A stretch of DNA of 64,000 bases from Cryptomeria japonica (GCF_030272615.1 NC_081412.1:19505932-19569931); one strand, 5' to 3'. Counted from the stretch's first letter, positions 24,901 to 41,000 are shown. Notes: generated by a model from the sequence alone, not told the origin. Numbers and translations are program-made.

Positions 24901-25609
24901 TAAACCTTGTTGTTAAGATGCCAGTTAAACTACTTGTGGTTGTGTTGATGTGTTTCCTTGGTTCCTGTAGATTATATGTGAATATAAACTGAAAGATAAA
25001 CCACACCCATCAATATAGATCCACCCAAAGTTCAAGAATTCGGTTTGGAGAATGGAGGCAAAAGTTGTTTCCAGATTCAAATCAATTATTACTGTACAAG
25101 GCAAGGAAAAAGCGTGTTTATAGGTGGTTATAATGAAAGTTAGCATCATTTTGTCTGTTAAACATAGTTCGATCAGTTTTAAATCACACATTGAGCAATA
25201 TATTAAGTCTAGAGAATGTCAGTTAATTCTGAGTGCATAACACTTTGAAGTATAGAAATCAAAACTTAATGTATGTGATTTAAACTGTCCACAGTTGCTC
25301 TTAACAACTTTTAAATTATTAAAAAACTTTGAACAACATTCTTGTAGAGACTATGATGATGCTAAATGAAACACTATAAAAAGTGGGCTTGCACTATAAT
25401 AATGTGCGCCATAATAGATATTGATTGTTTTTATCCAAATTTGAAGTCACAAATGCTCTGCACGTAAAATGGTGAAGCATTGAGAAGGAAGGTTAACAAT
25501 TTGACAAAGAAGCTAGCAAAAACGTGTTATTACAACATGTTATAGGATATGCATGTTATAAATGTGTTTTTGAAACTTTCTGATGCTCTGCAAAAAGGAT
25601 TAGAAAATC
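24901..25609. other. No gene recognised
   Basis: An 88-codon minus-strand frame (24925-25191) has no recognisable motif and is probably chance. The stretch is flank between the PPR remnant and the LTR of element C. Confidence 0.45.
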
Positions 25610-27054
25610 TGTGGTATGGCCAACACACACAAGAACACAAGAAACAAACATTATTGTTAACAACTAAAGATTATTCTAAACAGGCATACCAAGAGAGACA
25701 CTATAAGCAAAATAGAACATTTAACTAAGACAACAAATGCAACAAGGCATCTCCAAATGCCTTCCACCATGCTTATAGCTCCTCCTCCCTTGTTCCTCTC
25801 CTCTCCAAGTTTCCAAATGAGTGTAGCTCTCTGCGGTTTTTTGCACTATAGATGTCTTATGGAGATTTAAGATTGAAATGCTTTAAACTATGTTATGCAA
25901 GTGTAAAACAAACTAAATAAAATGATATTATGAAATGAACTAAGATTAATTTTAGTCCAAAATGACAATATGAGTGATTATGCTAAAATGCTCTCTAAAA
26001 TTCACTATAGGTTAAATGCATACAAGTTTTCAAGATTTTGATTATGAAGAAATGGGTTCTATTTATAGGTAAAATGGAACAATAGAGGGTTGAGATTGAA
26101 CAATCTCAACAAGAGTTAGGATTGAAGGGTTTATGATCCATGTGAAAACTTTCAACACAATCCCAGGATGACAAATGTCAACAAGAGATGGGTTGAGAGA
26201 AGAGGGAATAAGCATTAAATGTTTGACATGACTTGAGAGTTAACTTGGGAGGTAAGGTTAATGTTGAGTTGAGTGAATAAAACTATTATCCAATAAATAA
26301 TGTCTTTATCCAATAGATATGCTCTTGTGCAAGAGTTAGTGAGAATAACCATGGTCAAAACAATAAATGCTTGAGAAGACATATGGGTCAAATGAAGGTT
26401 AAGTTAGAGGGAAAGTCTCTAACCATGGGGGCCAGTGGATTTAACCATGTAAGAGCCATTAATGGTCATGTAAGAGCCATTTGTGGTTTGGAAGACTTTT
26501 GGGGTTGGCTTGTTAAACACATAAAGGATTAAATGTTTTTCAAAGACTTTGGAGTCTTTGAGAAGCGACTCCAAGTTGCTTAGGAATGTCACAATATTTA
26601 GGAGATGTATCAGATTAATTAGGAATGTTTAGAAAGTGGTTAGAAAGGTCTAGAAGGGGATTTAGGATTGCAAGTGGGTTTGGTGGGTGAGGGAAAATAT
26701 GATTTAAATTAAAATAAATTTAATTTATTTCAACTTGTGGTTGCAACTTGCATTTGTAGGAGAATGCAAGTGGGGGGGTGGGGGAGTTTAAATGATTTAA
26801 ATAAATATTTTATTTATTTATTTAAAAGAGGAAAGTGGGTTAAATTAAATAAATAGGATTTATTCATTTAATTGATTGTGAATTTGGTTTAATGAATTAA
26901 TTAAAATAAATTGAATAATTTATTCAATTAATAGGAGAATGTTTGAAGATGAATTAATTAAATGTTAATTTAATTAACTGCTGGCTAGTGGGTTTATTAA
27001 TCAAATAAATACAAATATTTATTTAATTAAAATAGACAAATTTATGTGACTACA
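25610..27054 (+). mobile_element. 5' LTR of PMD element C
   Basis: Starts TGTGGTATGG and ends GTGACTACA. The following ATTTGCCCCTATTTGAGACGG matches the LTR/interior junction of element D (TTTTGCCCCTCTTTGAGACAATG at 61383). The last 300 bp carry the same ATTTATTTAATTA-type blocks as the 767-bp LTR of D. A TATA-like TATTTATAGG is near 26050. The left boundary rests on the TG and overall layout and is less certain than the right. No right-hand LTR was found after the gene. Confidence 0.6.
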
Positions 27055-28142
27055 TTTGCCCCTATTTGAGACGGTACGGTTTATCGCGTCATTTCAAAGA
27101 AAGAAAAATAGGCAAGAAGAAATATGCCCCATAAATGTTAATTTAATGGGTGGTATGCCCCCTCGAGAGATGGACCGAAATTTTTTGAAAAATTGGGCGA
27201 TCTCTGGAAAAAGAACGAAAATTGGCGGGGAGGTAGAAGAGAAGAAGTTAGCAATAACGGTGAAAGAATAGAAGAAATCAGAGATAAAACGGAGAAATGG
27301 GAGGCGTTGGAAGTTCACGGGGACCACGGCGGTGAGCGGGGTAAAATTAGGGTTAGGGCGAAGGATATATATTGGGGTGAAGGGGTAAAAACAAGGTCAT
27401 TTGCATTCATCTCCATAGTGATTCAAAGGTCTGATAGCGACTTTGGTGAAAGAGCGAGTAGCGGTCAAGATGCCAGTACCGATAGCAGATCATCAACTAG
27501 AGCGGGTCCATCAATTCCAACAGCCAGATGACTACGGACTAGCAGTACACCAATTTGAATTTTGGCTTTTTGTGCATTTTTGATGTCTTTTTTGCAGTGT
27601 CCAAGTTGAGTCAAGACAATAGCACTAAAACTGTGTTTTAGCATTGTCATTACGTAGTGGTTTTAGCACTACTGCAAGGTTTAGCACATTCGTGTAGTTG
27701 TTTTAGTGTGATTGTAGTTGTAGCATGATTGAGTCAGTCTTGCAGCACTATTGCCCTGAACTGATGCTTTTGTGAAGTGGTTTTAGCGCTATTGGTTTTG
27801 TAGCACTAATGTGTAGTTGTTTTAGCGCTATGGTTAGCAGAATAGCGCTATTGTCTAAAAAATAGATGCCCTAGTGTTAGAAAAATAATCTCCTGATGCC
27901 GACGGTGGATCGATGGATAGGTTAGTTGTTTTGAACCATTGTAGCCTCGTTGAGACTAGGTCATTATGATAAATGCCTATTGTAGTCTAGGTTTACCATG
28001 ATTGCTTACCTGTTGAGACTTGAAGATACTTGATCAGAGTATCTGTTGATAGTCTAGATTTAAACTTAAGAAAGTTTGAAACAAAACAACTAATGATGAT
28101 GTGGATGTGTGTGATGTGTAGGAGGATCTTTTCATCTTACAG
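27055..28142 (+). other. 5' leader of PMD element C
   Basis: No tRNA-type primer-binding site starting with TGG is apparent at the LTR junction. 27600-27870 carries many irregular copies of GTTTTAGCGCTATTG/GTTTTAGCACTA. The leader of element D has its own, different minisatellites at the same position. Short frames at 27056-27531 are not recognised. Confidence 0.5.
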
Positions 28143-30114
28143 ATGCGGGAGACACATTCAGCTACGCAGCAGTTGAGAGATCGGTTGATGGAGGTCGAGA
28201 TTGATTGCATTGCAATGACAGACCTTTATGATGTGATGTTCATGCCCATGATTCAGACGAATCATGGCCTGATGATGACATTAGAGGAGCGGTGGCACAG
28301 CGAGACTTGCACGTTCCATCTGGCTATGGGGGAGATGACCGTGACACTGGAGGATGTGTGGCACATCTTGTACATCCCTATCCGAGGGGATCTAGTGACA
28401 TACGATCGAGCGCTGGGGACTGCAGCAGTAAAGAGGTTTTTTTATGAGGATGTTTACATTCATGATGGTTCAATCGCATGGGAGGAGATAGCGGCATTAT
28501 ATGAGCCATTACCAACGATATTATGAGGCATTGTCGGGGGTTTGCTGTGCCCCGATCGATGATTGCATGGACTGGCTATGGGTTTGGGCTAGGTTAATGA
28601 GCACATGATGACAGATGGGACCTGTTATGCATGGGGGTCGTGTGTGTTTTCTCATTTATACAGGGAGCTGCATGAGGTGGTATATCGAGAGACGAGCTCG
28701 CTGGGAGTCGAGATCACATTGCTACATATCTGGGCATGGGAGCACTTGCTAGTGACACGGCCAATTAGTTTGAGTTTTAGGGCAGTAGAACAATCCTATG
28801 TGTATATGTATGGAGGTATAATGAGCCAGACCCATTTGGGAAAGTTGGAGTGGTGGCAGTGGGCATTAGATGATTTAGATAGCGTGATATGGAGGCCCTA
28901 TATTGAGCGTGAGCTCTGGGAGGATGATGTAGAGGGCTTTCCTTATGTATTTATGACACGATACTTGATTGGTAGGACAACCTACAATATGGAGAGATAG
29001 GTACCTGGCAGGGTGATGAGGCAGTTCGGTCAGAGGCAGGGATTGCCAAGTGGATCAGGGGAGTATGCACAGGTAGTATGAGAGAGATTCCAGTGGGGGT
29101 CAGTGTTACCATATGATCAGACCTTAGTGGAGTTTCGGACTTTATAGGCAAGACCATGGCATATGAGGCCCGGGATGGTGGATGCTAGAGTGACAAAGGA
29201 GTATACACAGTATATGACTGCACATCCTATTACACATATATCGGATCTGGTGGAGTCAATTTCAGAGTTTGAGGAGGATAGGAGATAGAGACGGAGGAGG
29301 AGAGGAGGTCGAGGACCTATATTAGATGGACGAGGTAGAGGTGACGGAGGAGAAGGTGGTGGAGGGGGTGGTGATGGTGGATTTGGAGGTGAGGGAGGGG
29401 GTGGTGGTGGTGGATTTGGAGGTGGAGGTGGTGGCGGAGGACGTTTACAGTGGAGAGGGAGAGGCGGGCAACCATTGCGACTGTCACAGGGTCCTTTGAT
29501 GCAGGGAGGGGTTAGATTAGGTGGTAGGGATATGGGGGAGGGAGAGGAACCTATGGATACGAGAGAGGGAGCCACTGGAGGAGGAGAGGGAGCTACAGGT
29601 GGGGGAGAGGATCCTATGGGGATGGGAGGGAGAGACCTGTGGGAGCACATGATGATATATTTGCAGACTCGACTTACAGCAGCCGAGGCACAGGTGGAGG
29701 ATATGGAGGCAGAGGTTGTAGCGAGAGATGTTCAGTTGTTTGCATGGGTCAGAGTTGACAATAGTGAGGCGAGAGCGGGATGTTGCGGTTGATAGGGTGA
29801 TCCAGCTGTAGGAGAGAGTTCGGGCCATGGAGGGAGCACAGGGACAAGATGCGCTATTGAGTGCACTCTAGCGTGCAGAGGGAGAGATTGACTACTGGCA
29901 GGGTTTATATGAGCAGGCGGTGCCATCCTGTCAGCGGGCACTGAGTTATACACAGATGCGTCAGGCAAGATCAGAGCGGTCTCAGAGGCTGCAGAGTAGT
30001 GGTGGTGTTATGGGCCCTCCACGGCGAGGTAGTGCAGGGGGTAGTGGTGGAGCAGGGGGTAGTAGTGGAGCAGGTGGTGATGGTGGTGCAGCATTTGGCC
30101 AGAGTGCCATTTGA
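28143..30114 (+). pseudogene. Plant-mobile-domain (PMD) protein gene of element C, decayed
   Basis: One reading frame from the ATG at 28143 to 29792, then a +1 shift near 29760 into a frame ending at 30114. The N-terminal third is a plant mobile domain (LEERWHSETCTFHLAMGEMTVTLEDVW..., later YAWGSCVFSHLYREL, HIWAWEHL). A long glycine- and arginine-rich low-complexity stretch follows (29290-29640), then a coiled coil (about 29650-30000) and a Gly/Ser tail. PMD is the domain of the Arabidopsis MAIN/MAIL1 nuclear proteins and is also carried by plant transposable elements. Nonsense codons interrupt it, including those at 28524, 28554 and 28998. No gag-pol accompanies it. Role in the element is unknown. 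Confidence 0.8.
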
Positions 30115-30116
30115 GA

Positions 30117-30439
30117 GAGCTTTATGTATTTTATTACATTGTCATTTTAGACTGTGACTTGGATGGCTCTTTGTCATTTTTAAAGAAATCCAACTGTAGT
30201 AGATTCTCTTACCCCCAATCTATCAAGTGTGGGTATATGAGGCAAATAGATTCTAGTTCTGAAGTTGTCACATGAGCGGGTGTTATGCTTATTTCTATTG
30301 ATGTACTTGAAGAGGATGATGAAGTCAACTAGATGTTGATCTCATTAGCTGGTGTTATGCGTGTGCATGAAGAAGATGATGAAACAATCTGGGTGTTGAT
30401 TTCATTAGCTGGTGCCATGCTTGTTTCTGTCACCACTTT
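30117..30439. other. 3' flank of the PMD gene, no gene seen
   Basis: Contains a degenerate internal repeat (GAAGATGATGAA...GTGTTGAT...TCATTAGCTGGTG at about 30265-30420). The right border of element C could not be located. Confidence 0.4.
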
Positions 30440-30855
30440 GGCATAGTTCTCCATCTCCAAGCAAAGGATTGAATGCGTTTTCCTTGATCTGCTCAATCAA
30501 GCTTCCTACCCTCTCACGGTATGAAGCTTCCTGTTCAACAATTAAACCATCAAACCAGGTTAAGTCAAAACAGAAGAATGGAGATTGAGGTTGCAGATAA
30601 ATCAAAACAGAACCGAATCTGAATGGATTGCAGATAAATCAAAATGAATGAATGAATGAGCAATTAAACAATTAAAGAGAGACACCCACATACCCCATAT
30701 GAAGATGAAAGGGATTGGAGGAAATCGTCGTGCCAAACATTGGCATGATATTTGGCCATCCTTCGATCCACCGATTTCTCATCCTCTGAATTTTGACAAC
30801 TTCGATCCACCAATTTCTCATTCTCTGAAATTTGACAAGTTGCTACTGCAGCCAT
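30440..30855 (-). pseudogene. 5' fragment of a conifer-type terpene synthase gene
   Basis: Exon 1 runs 30855-30694 on the minus strand (54 codons). It contains RRMAKYHANVW, a perfect RR-x8-W motif, followed by DDFLQSLSSSYG, which is typical of gymnosperm TPS-d enzymes. A GTATGT donor follows. Exon 2 starts at 30530 after TTGAACAG with EASYRERVGSLIEQIKE and DGEL, the expected next stretch. The match then stops and the rest of the roughly 600-800-residue enzyme, including the metal-binding DDxxD region, is absent. A duplicated NSEDEKSVDR-like unit precedes RRx8W. No plastid transit peptide is evident. Terpene synthases cyclise prenyl diphosphates; this remnant cannot. Confidence 0.85.
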
Positions 30856-30979
30856 TCTTTGTTTCAAATTTGAAACGCTTGGAATAATAATAATAGAGAG
30901 TATGAGAGTGCAGAAAAGAACAAAGGTATTAAATAGGTAGAGAGTGTCGTCTGAGACAAAGATGGAGATGGAGAGTCGT

Positions 30980-31619
30980 GTCAATGTTCAACGCTCGTGG
31001 TCATTTAGCTGCCAAATTTTAATGAAGAAATTTCAGTCGTCGTCATTTAGCAGCGAAATTTCAATGAAAGGTATTTCACTCGTGGTCATTCAGCGGTGAA
31101 ATTTCAACGAAGGAATCTCATGCCTAGTCTTTTCTCCAGGTTTAATTTTTTTTGTTCTTTTGTGCTAATCAATCAAAGTGGGGGAAATTTTAGGGCATCG
31201 TAATGAGTGAATTTTAATGAAGTGGGGTTTTAATAATTAAATTTAAGAAAAAAAATATTGATCATGTATTAATTTTAAATTAGCACTCAATGAGGGCTAG
31301 TAGTTCTAGTCATTGTGGTATTATATCAATCGAAGAGTATCTTAAAATAGTTATCCACTTCGAAGCATATCTTTGCAAAGGAAAATCTTTCTATCTTTAG
31401 ATGATAAGATTCTATATCTAGAGATCAAGTGTCTATGTATTCAACTCAATCCAATTCAATTAGTGTAGGATATGTACTAACCATAGTTTTGAGCATCGAG
31501 AGTATCCTAGAGATACTTGTGTAGTGGTTTCTTCGAATCTGAACTTAATCTTTTTGTAAAGGATTCATCCACCAATTTCTCATTTTTAGAAATTTGACAA
31601 GTATGATCTATTGTAGCAT
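30980..31619 (-). repeat. Upstream region of the terpene-synthase fragment
   Basis: Non-coding DNA with a repeated CATTTAGCAGCGAAATTTCAA motif (three diverged copies, 31000-31110). It is duplicated without the exon at 10480-11060. It probably includes the former promoter; no specific element can be assigned. Confidence 0.5.
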
Positions 31620-32238
31620 AATATGCATGTGATCCAATTTGATAAGGATGACTCTGTGTACTAATATTTTTATCATCCTTTCAGCCTCAATGAAATTGTA
31701 TACTTGTTATTTTATAGAGAGAATAGCTCCATGGTCATTCATGCACAAAGTAATATAATGGTTCATTAGGTGAAATCAAAATCCTAAATATGGTAATCAT
31801 AATTGATAGGGGGCATTTCCTTTCTCAATTACAACTTGAATAGTGTGTTTTGTCATAGTGAGTTGTTTCCTTGATTTTCAAGGTGTTATTATGATGCTTT
31901 ATATCTTAGTTTAAAGTTGGCAATTGCTATGGTCCATTAAAGTGCTTGTCTCACCCCAAACTATGTTGAATGTAATTAACTCAAGTATTTTGAGACTTGT
32001 GTGTGCTTATATGTATGCATGCTTGTGCATTTGTCAATTAGTTATCCTAGTTCTATTAAGTTCTAGAGTGGTTGAGTGATGGATTCCATGTTTTTTTTTA
32101 ATTAACAAAAAAAATTAGTTATGAAATTTCTTAATGGTAGAAGCCCTACTCCAAACAAATGGCTTGAAAACTGGTGAAGGGACACCCACCTCAACAAGAC
32201 CAATATGAAATTGAATACCTCATATTACTAGTGGATAG
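31620..32238. repeat. Third copy of the dispersed repeat, left half
   Basis: Matches 21640-22240. It is interrupted at 32239 by element A directly after ATAG, and continues at 42435. Confidence 0.8.
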
Positions 32239-32485
32239 GGGTAAACGTACAAAGTTGGGACCCAATCCCGTGGAAGTCCGCGGGTTGGGAAATGAGCCCG
32301 CTAGAAACGGGTGCCTGATTTTACAAATCGGGCACTCATTTAGCTTCGGGTGCCTGAGCCATAAAAAAATGGGCGTCTGTTTAGAACGGGTGCCCGAAGC
32401 TAAACGAATGCCCGTTTTTTAAATGTATTTATTTATTTTTTTAAACCATTTTCCATCATTTTTACTGTTTGGAAAACGGGCAGGC
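32239..32485. repeat. ORF2-side terminus and subterminal motif array of A
   Basis: Directly inside the terminus are six or more forms of AACGGG-TG-CCCG (for example at 32305, 32370 and 32395). They are more degenerate than in B. No AT-rich spacer separates the end from the array, unlike the transposase side. Confidence 0.75.
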
Positions 32486-32749
32486 GTTTCTGAGGAGCAT
32501 GGGTACCCATTTTTTTCACCTTAGCTGACCCCCTAGACCATTTTTACCTCCTTCCAGGTATTTAGTTTTATTTTTTTATATTCTATTTTATTTATTTTTA
32601 TTGTTTTTCATAAAAAAAATGTTAATGTATTGTTATTTTTTAATTTTTATGTTTTAAAGTTTGAAAATCGTCTTTTATTTCATGTTTAAAATAGTTTTCA
32701 GTTTTCAAATATTGCAAAAAACATGAATAATAAAAACCGTAGGAAAAAA

Positions 32750-33021
32750 ACAAAAAATAAAAACGTAAACAAACAATAAACATTAGATGCAAAAAACAGA
32801 CAATAAACCCTGAACAGAAAAATGAACAATAAACATTAGACTCAAAAAATAGACAATAAACCCTGAATAGAAAAACGAACAATAAACATTAGATGCAAAA
32901 AACAAACAATAAACCTTGAACAGAAAAACGAACACTAAACCCTAAATAGAAAAAAACGAACAAGTCCTAGGAGAAATTTGACTATCTTGGTTGATTAACC
33001 CTAAACCCTAAACCCTAAATT
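32750..33021. repeat. ~56-bp tandem repeat and short telomere-like tract in A
   Basis: AACAATAAACATTAGA...CAATAAACCCTGAA units recur four times at 32775-32960. Then CCCTAAA occurs three times at about 32999-33019. B has a comparable T-rich repeat in the mirrored position (54830-55085). Confidence 0.75.
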
Positions 33022-35470
33022 ATAATCTTTAATTATAATCTTTAATTAAAACCCTAAACATTGGATTAAGATTCAATAACTTGGCAATATACCATGATTC
33101 CTAGCTCAAGAAAACATTTAGAGTAACATGTATGTTATCAACCACCTTAAACATTCCTAATGACAACTATATTTAGTGTAAGAAATTTTAACATTTTCAT
33201 GTCCTAAGCAATTGAGTTGGACACCATGGATTAATGTTCCTTAACTATTATTGAGGTTTGATAAGGATTCTATTAAAGAGAATTATAAGTTTTAAATAAA
33301 TGGTTTTAATTTCATTAGATTAGTGTTTATTTTGTAGAATACTAATTTAATGGATTAGTAATAAAGGTGGTGCTATAACATTTGAAGGAGTGTTATTGGT
33401 GCTTATGGTATTAAATGGTGCTTAGTGATCAGTGTTTTTCCTAGCAGTGTTGTATCAAATGGAACATATATTTAGTTTTTGATTGGAGCTTTTAGAGTTA
33501 AATTCAGTTTTTTTTGGTTATAGGAGAGTGTATTTTTCCATTGGATTAGATGATAAGTATAATAAACATAGAGAAAGGAAAGGATCAAAAACCCTATAAT
33601 AATTTATTTTACAAAAGGTTTAACCAAATCTTTATTTACAAATCAAAATAAACTCTAGGATTCATGAAAGTTGCACTAGAAGAGACAAGTATGGAGGTAG
33701 GTAACATCACAAATTTTTTTATCTAAGAGGGGTTTTTCTTCAACCTAATTATGTTCATTATTAATGTAGGCTTATGAAAATGGATCTTAAGACTCCTTTT
33801 AATTATGGACATGAAAATTGTTAAGGTAGAATCAAGGTAGGGTTGTCTAAGAAATGTTTGTTGATTGCTCAAAAGGATTGGACTTAGTGACCTACTTGCC
33901 TCAAATGGAAAGCAAGAAAGTATAAATAGAAGGTGTACATCAAGAGTTTGAGGTATTGCAATCTTATTGTAGCAATATTAGTAAAGTGTTGGTTGGTTTG
34001 CAAAATGCACATGAAAATAGTAGAGTGTGTGTTGGAGGTGAATGTATTATATTATGTGAAAGCATTAATTGAAATAGTAAAATAAGAACCTACAAGAAGG
34101 GAGAGTTGAGGGTGGTGTCTATATAGGGTAGATGAGTTATGTATTCTAATATATGACAAATTTTCTTGGATAGGTTTCATTATAAACCCCACTAAATTAC
34201 TTAAAAATTTACACGTCTATATAAATTTATTTTGCCAAGTATATATGTGTATGTATCATTTTACATTTAGAATGAATTGATTCTAAATTTTTTATGATAA
34301 TTGCTTGTATTCCATTACCAAATGTTTATTCTAATTGATATAATTGATGTAAATAATTAAAATATATTTTGAAAATTACTTAATATGTAAATAAAAGTTG
34401 ATCTTAAGTAAATAAATTATTTACTATGATATAATTAATTTCCTCTTAGGTATCACCATCGAAGGGTATGTGATCTTCATCTTCAAATGGAATGAAACAA
34501 TCTACAATAGGATCCTCTAGGAATGGAGAGATATGAGGGTCTCCATGGATCTCCTAAAGTCTATTCCAAAGTGTGTGGGGGAAATCAATATCCAATGCAA
34601 TACACATAGAATCATGATCTTGATACTAGATCAATTCACTCCAACATGGTCAATGATGTTACACCAAGATTATATATTTTCTAGTGTTTATAGTTTAGGT
34701 ATGACTCCATACATAAAAGGAAAATGATTACAACACCTAAAACTTATGAAGATACCATTTTACAAAAGAATCATAGTTATCCCTTTTTAATTTTACCACA
34801 AAAGGATGAATAGAGAAACCTATGATACCTCCTCAAATAAAACCTTAAAAAATAAATAAAATCAATACATATAAAACATATCAAACAAATTCATCTCATG
34901 TAAGACGGTCATTTTCAAGTGCCAAGATGTCCAAGTAAATGACTAGAATGTGAAATCACAAAAAATGGTCATTTATTCAAGCTTCAACTTAGTGTAGTAC
35001 TACTAGTTGCGATCACTAAATCATCCAATGATTCTAGAAAAGAACACAACAAAGTAGTACATGTATTGACAAGTTCATAGATATAACTTATGACTTTAAC
35101 TTGTGATTATTTTTATGATTTTGATGGAACTTATACTAATTCATCTTTAGATGTTAAAAAGTATTGTTTGAGTTGCATGGGCATTATGATGTTTTATGTT
35201 GTAGAATTTTTCTTACACTTTGATTTAAGTGGATAATATTTCTTAAATGGTGCTTATTATTACCCACCTATTAATAATATTATAGATCTATGTGAGTTTC
35301 CTTTTTTTATGTTTAAGTTGCTAAATTGTATTTAATTATAAGTTTTTTTGGAAGGTGAAATGTAAATTAAATAGTTTGTAATTGTAAATTTTCCAGTTTG
35401 TAAATTTTCATGTTTGTAATTGTAATTATAAATTTTCATGTTTGTAATTGTAATTGTAAATTTTCATGTT
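33022..35470. other. AT-rich upstream region of ORF2 in A, no gene seen
   Basis: Short frames only. An acceptor-like TATATATGCAG at about 35475-35485 just before the ORF2 start implies a 5'-UTR intron whose upstream exon was not identified. B has the same sequence before its ORF2. Confidence 0.45.
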
Positions 35471-35496
35471 TGTATATATATGCAGATTATTTTCAC

Positions 35497-37602
<2,106 letters not shown>

Positions 37603-38091
37603 ATGGAACTAAGGCTAACCAAATTATTAGGAAGCTACAAACATAGTATCAACTTTCCTCTTAAGTTAACCACACTACTTTACTAGTGTATTGATGGTTT
37701 ATTAGTGTGGATAGTAGTGGTATGAAAAGCATGGACTTCATGGTACTAAAATTAAAAAGTGCACTATAAATATAGATTTGTCATACAATGATAAATATAG
37801 AGTCAGGTCATATTTAAGACATAATTCTATCTTTGAACTTACAATTAATCTACGAAGAGATTACAATAAAATAAATATATCATAAAAAATTAGAATTCAA
37901 TTGTAACACAATTACAATGTGCACAAAATAACATTAAGAAGAAGATAACTAATACAATGTTTTTTATGAAACCAAAATTGTATCAAATGTAGACAAATAC
38001 AATGTTAAAGGGACAAAGAAAAACAATTATCATGATTAAATATAAAAGAGTTCACACAAGTAACACAAACTTACATGCATATAAATTTGAT

Positions 38092-41000
38092 TCAACCTAA
38101 TGTACCATCTGCATCCTCTCTCTTCTGTAATGCATCTATGATTGTCTCATGCTCTTCTACTGAAAGTGTCCACAATACCTTATTAGCAAGTCCACCTTTG
38201 TATCTTTCTAATTTGATGTTTGTTGCCACCACCAAATGAGAATAGTGTATAATCTTCTTTTATGATTGGTAGTCTTCATAAGCTGGTAAGCCATTCCTTC
38301 TTGCTAAGTATTTGCATAGCCATGTAGCAACCACCACAATAGACCCAACTGGATACTGAAAACCATCATCATCTACTTGATCACATATCAACTTTTTCTT
38401 AGGTTCTACACGTCTAGCTAGCCAATACTCAACCTGCTCATCATTATCCTTAGGTGCAACAACAGCATACACATGTCCTATAAAACAAATTTAAGTACAA
38501 TGTGTAGAAATAGAACTTGTTAGAATCTATAATTCAAATATGTAATCATAAATTATATGAAAATACATAAAAATATATAATTTAAAGTTATAAACAACAA
38601 ATTGAATTAAATTACCAGGTTGTATGAGGTCTGAAACACGATCATAATATTTTGATGCAAATGCATGATCAGGGTCTTCATTTCTTCTAACATCTTCATA
38701 TTGTGTCTCAGTAGGTGTTAAGGATTTGTGTTGCCATTCTTCAACCCATTCCATATTCTCGCATTCTTCCCATTCCCCTGCAACACAAAATTGACAAAAA
38801 CATGCGAGCTCTCTAGTCCATATAGTCCAAGTGTTAGAATTAGAACTCTTAAATGAATGCCATCTAGCCGACCCATTTATTGTATCACAATCATATCTTG
38901 GAAGGATAATCTCCTCTTTAACTAGCCAGAAGAAACATCTAATTGTAGAGTTATGACTTGATCCTATGGATAAATTTGCACTACACCAATCCACAGTTGC
39001 ACTTGCATTTTTAAATTTAGCCATTTCCTCGAATTTGAGTTGCTCTCTGCAAAGGGCTCTCTTAACACATGCACCGACACCATCATGTTCTCCTTTCCCG
39101 TGTCCAGCCTCAAAAAAACTCCAAATGTGTTTGATATTAGTTTTCTTATGAATCCTACTCAACCAATAAAACATTCTATCTTTCTTGAATTGCCCTATGC
39201 AATTATCAGACCATATTAGATGTCGTGTCATCTGAATTTCTCTCTCCCTCAAATTTTGAAAAAAGGTCTTGAAGCAAAACTGGACAAACTCAGATGAGTG
39301 TAATTTATTATCACTCATATAGAAATGGTACTCTCTCAAAATTTTGTGATCCTCTTGTGTACTATCTGGTGCATGCCTATAGACAATATGGACAAAAATT
39401 GATACCTGCATTGAATTGTAGTGTTGTGATTGTACCTCATCTTGTGGTGCAAGCGTGTAGTCCTCTGCAAAGTCAACAACCGAAAGTATACTACCAACAG
39501 GAAATGTATCCTTACATATTCTAAACTGACCATCAAGCCATCTAGCATTTTGAGTGTGTCTAACATATTTAGGTATGATGTTACTCTTGAATTCATTTAT
39601 AAATGCATGAACACTAACTTTTTCAGTGATTAGATCACATCATTTTCCAACCTTTCCATCCTTCAGTGGATACTCAGTAGTTTTAAATCTTTTAACATCA
39701 ATTAATTGTTGTCCAAAATCATTTGAAAGATTTTCATGCAAACATTCATCCAACAATGCAAGATTGCCACATATATCACATACACCAGAAACACATGCAT
39801 TAAAAAGGAAATTTTGTTCATTTAGTGGGTTGCAAAACAAACTTGAAATAAACTCCTTTATAGTTTCAGGTGGTATATTTATACCACACTCTTGGAACAT
39901 TCCATTACTATGCATGGGAACATGTATATATCAAAATACATCATAATGGTAGCGAAATTGAACATGAGTTTTGCAACAACATGTGACTCTTTCCTTGTTA
40001 ATTTGAACATACCAAGGTTTACATTTTTCAAAAGACCTTTGACAAGTGCTAATAGTCAACACCTTATCATCCAAAATTTTTTTATACAATTCAGTTTGAG
40101 TCATGTCCAATAGGTGTTTTGGATGTGGATCATGAATTTTTGACCCAACTCTTAATTTAAGAACATCTCTAACATTAGGTGATACTCTCGTATTATCGTG
40201 CCATAGTTTTTCAATCAAATTTTTGACTTCACCAGTAAGTTTCATATCAGACCTTGGTAGTCTACCACTAAAAGTCCACAATTTGTTTGTTGGATCACTT
40301 TCAAAATTAACTCTCCTTTTTACAGCTCTTGACAAAGTTTTGCGATGAATATTAAGATATCCACTTATGTTACTCATCATTCTTTTATTAGAAGTTGTTT
40401 GGCTTACTAAAGCTGTTGTTATTGCCCGTTGTGCCACATTTTTATCTTTAGAAAGACTTTTCTTTCCAATTGTATCAAAGGCGCTAGCAACAGTCGATAC
40501 AACTTGATTTAAAGACTCCTCCTTCTTCTTGGGTTTGACATAAAAGCCTAACTTCTTCATCACTTTTTGCATTTTAGTCATTTTAATTAGTTGTACCATT
40601 AATTGACATTAAAACCCAAATTTCTTATTATAAAAAAAATGTCTAAACAATCTATTTGCATGTGTCCTAATATGTCTCCATGAAATCAAGCCAGGAAGGT
40701 TGTCTAGTACATCACTTTTAATTTCAAAATTTTCATTCATTTGATTATCATTCAAACATGTTTCATTTTCAATTGGTGTTTCCATGTCTACATGCACATT
40801 ATTGGTTTTAGTTGCAGGTGGATTTTCAATTTCATTTGGAGTTTCAAATTTGGTTTCAATTTCAGTTTCAAGTTGAAATCTAGTTTCAGTTGGGGTTTCA
40901 ATTTGGATTTCAATTTCACTTTCAACTTGACTTCTAATTTCATTTGGGGTTTGATTTTCAGTTAGAATTTCATTTAATAAGTAACCTGCTTCTACTAAAT

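Noticed and set aside
29117-29650. Proline-rich 177-codon frame on the minus strand
   Set aside because: It is the antisense of the glycine-rich part of the PMD gene of element C.
32999-33019. Telomere or interstitial telomeric site
   Set aside because: Only three CCCTAAA units inside an AT-rich transposon spacer; too short to mean a telomere.
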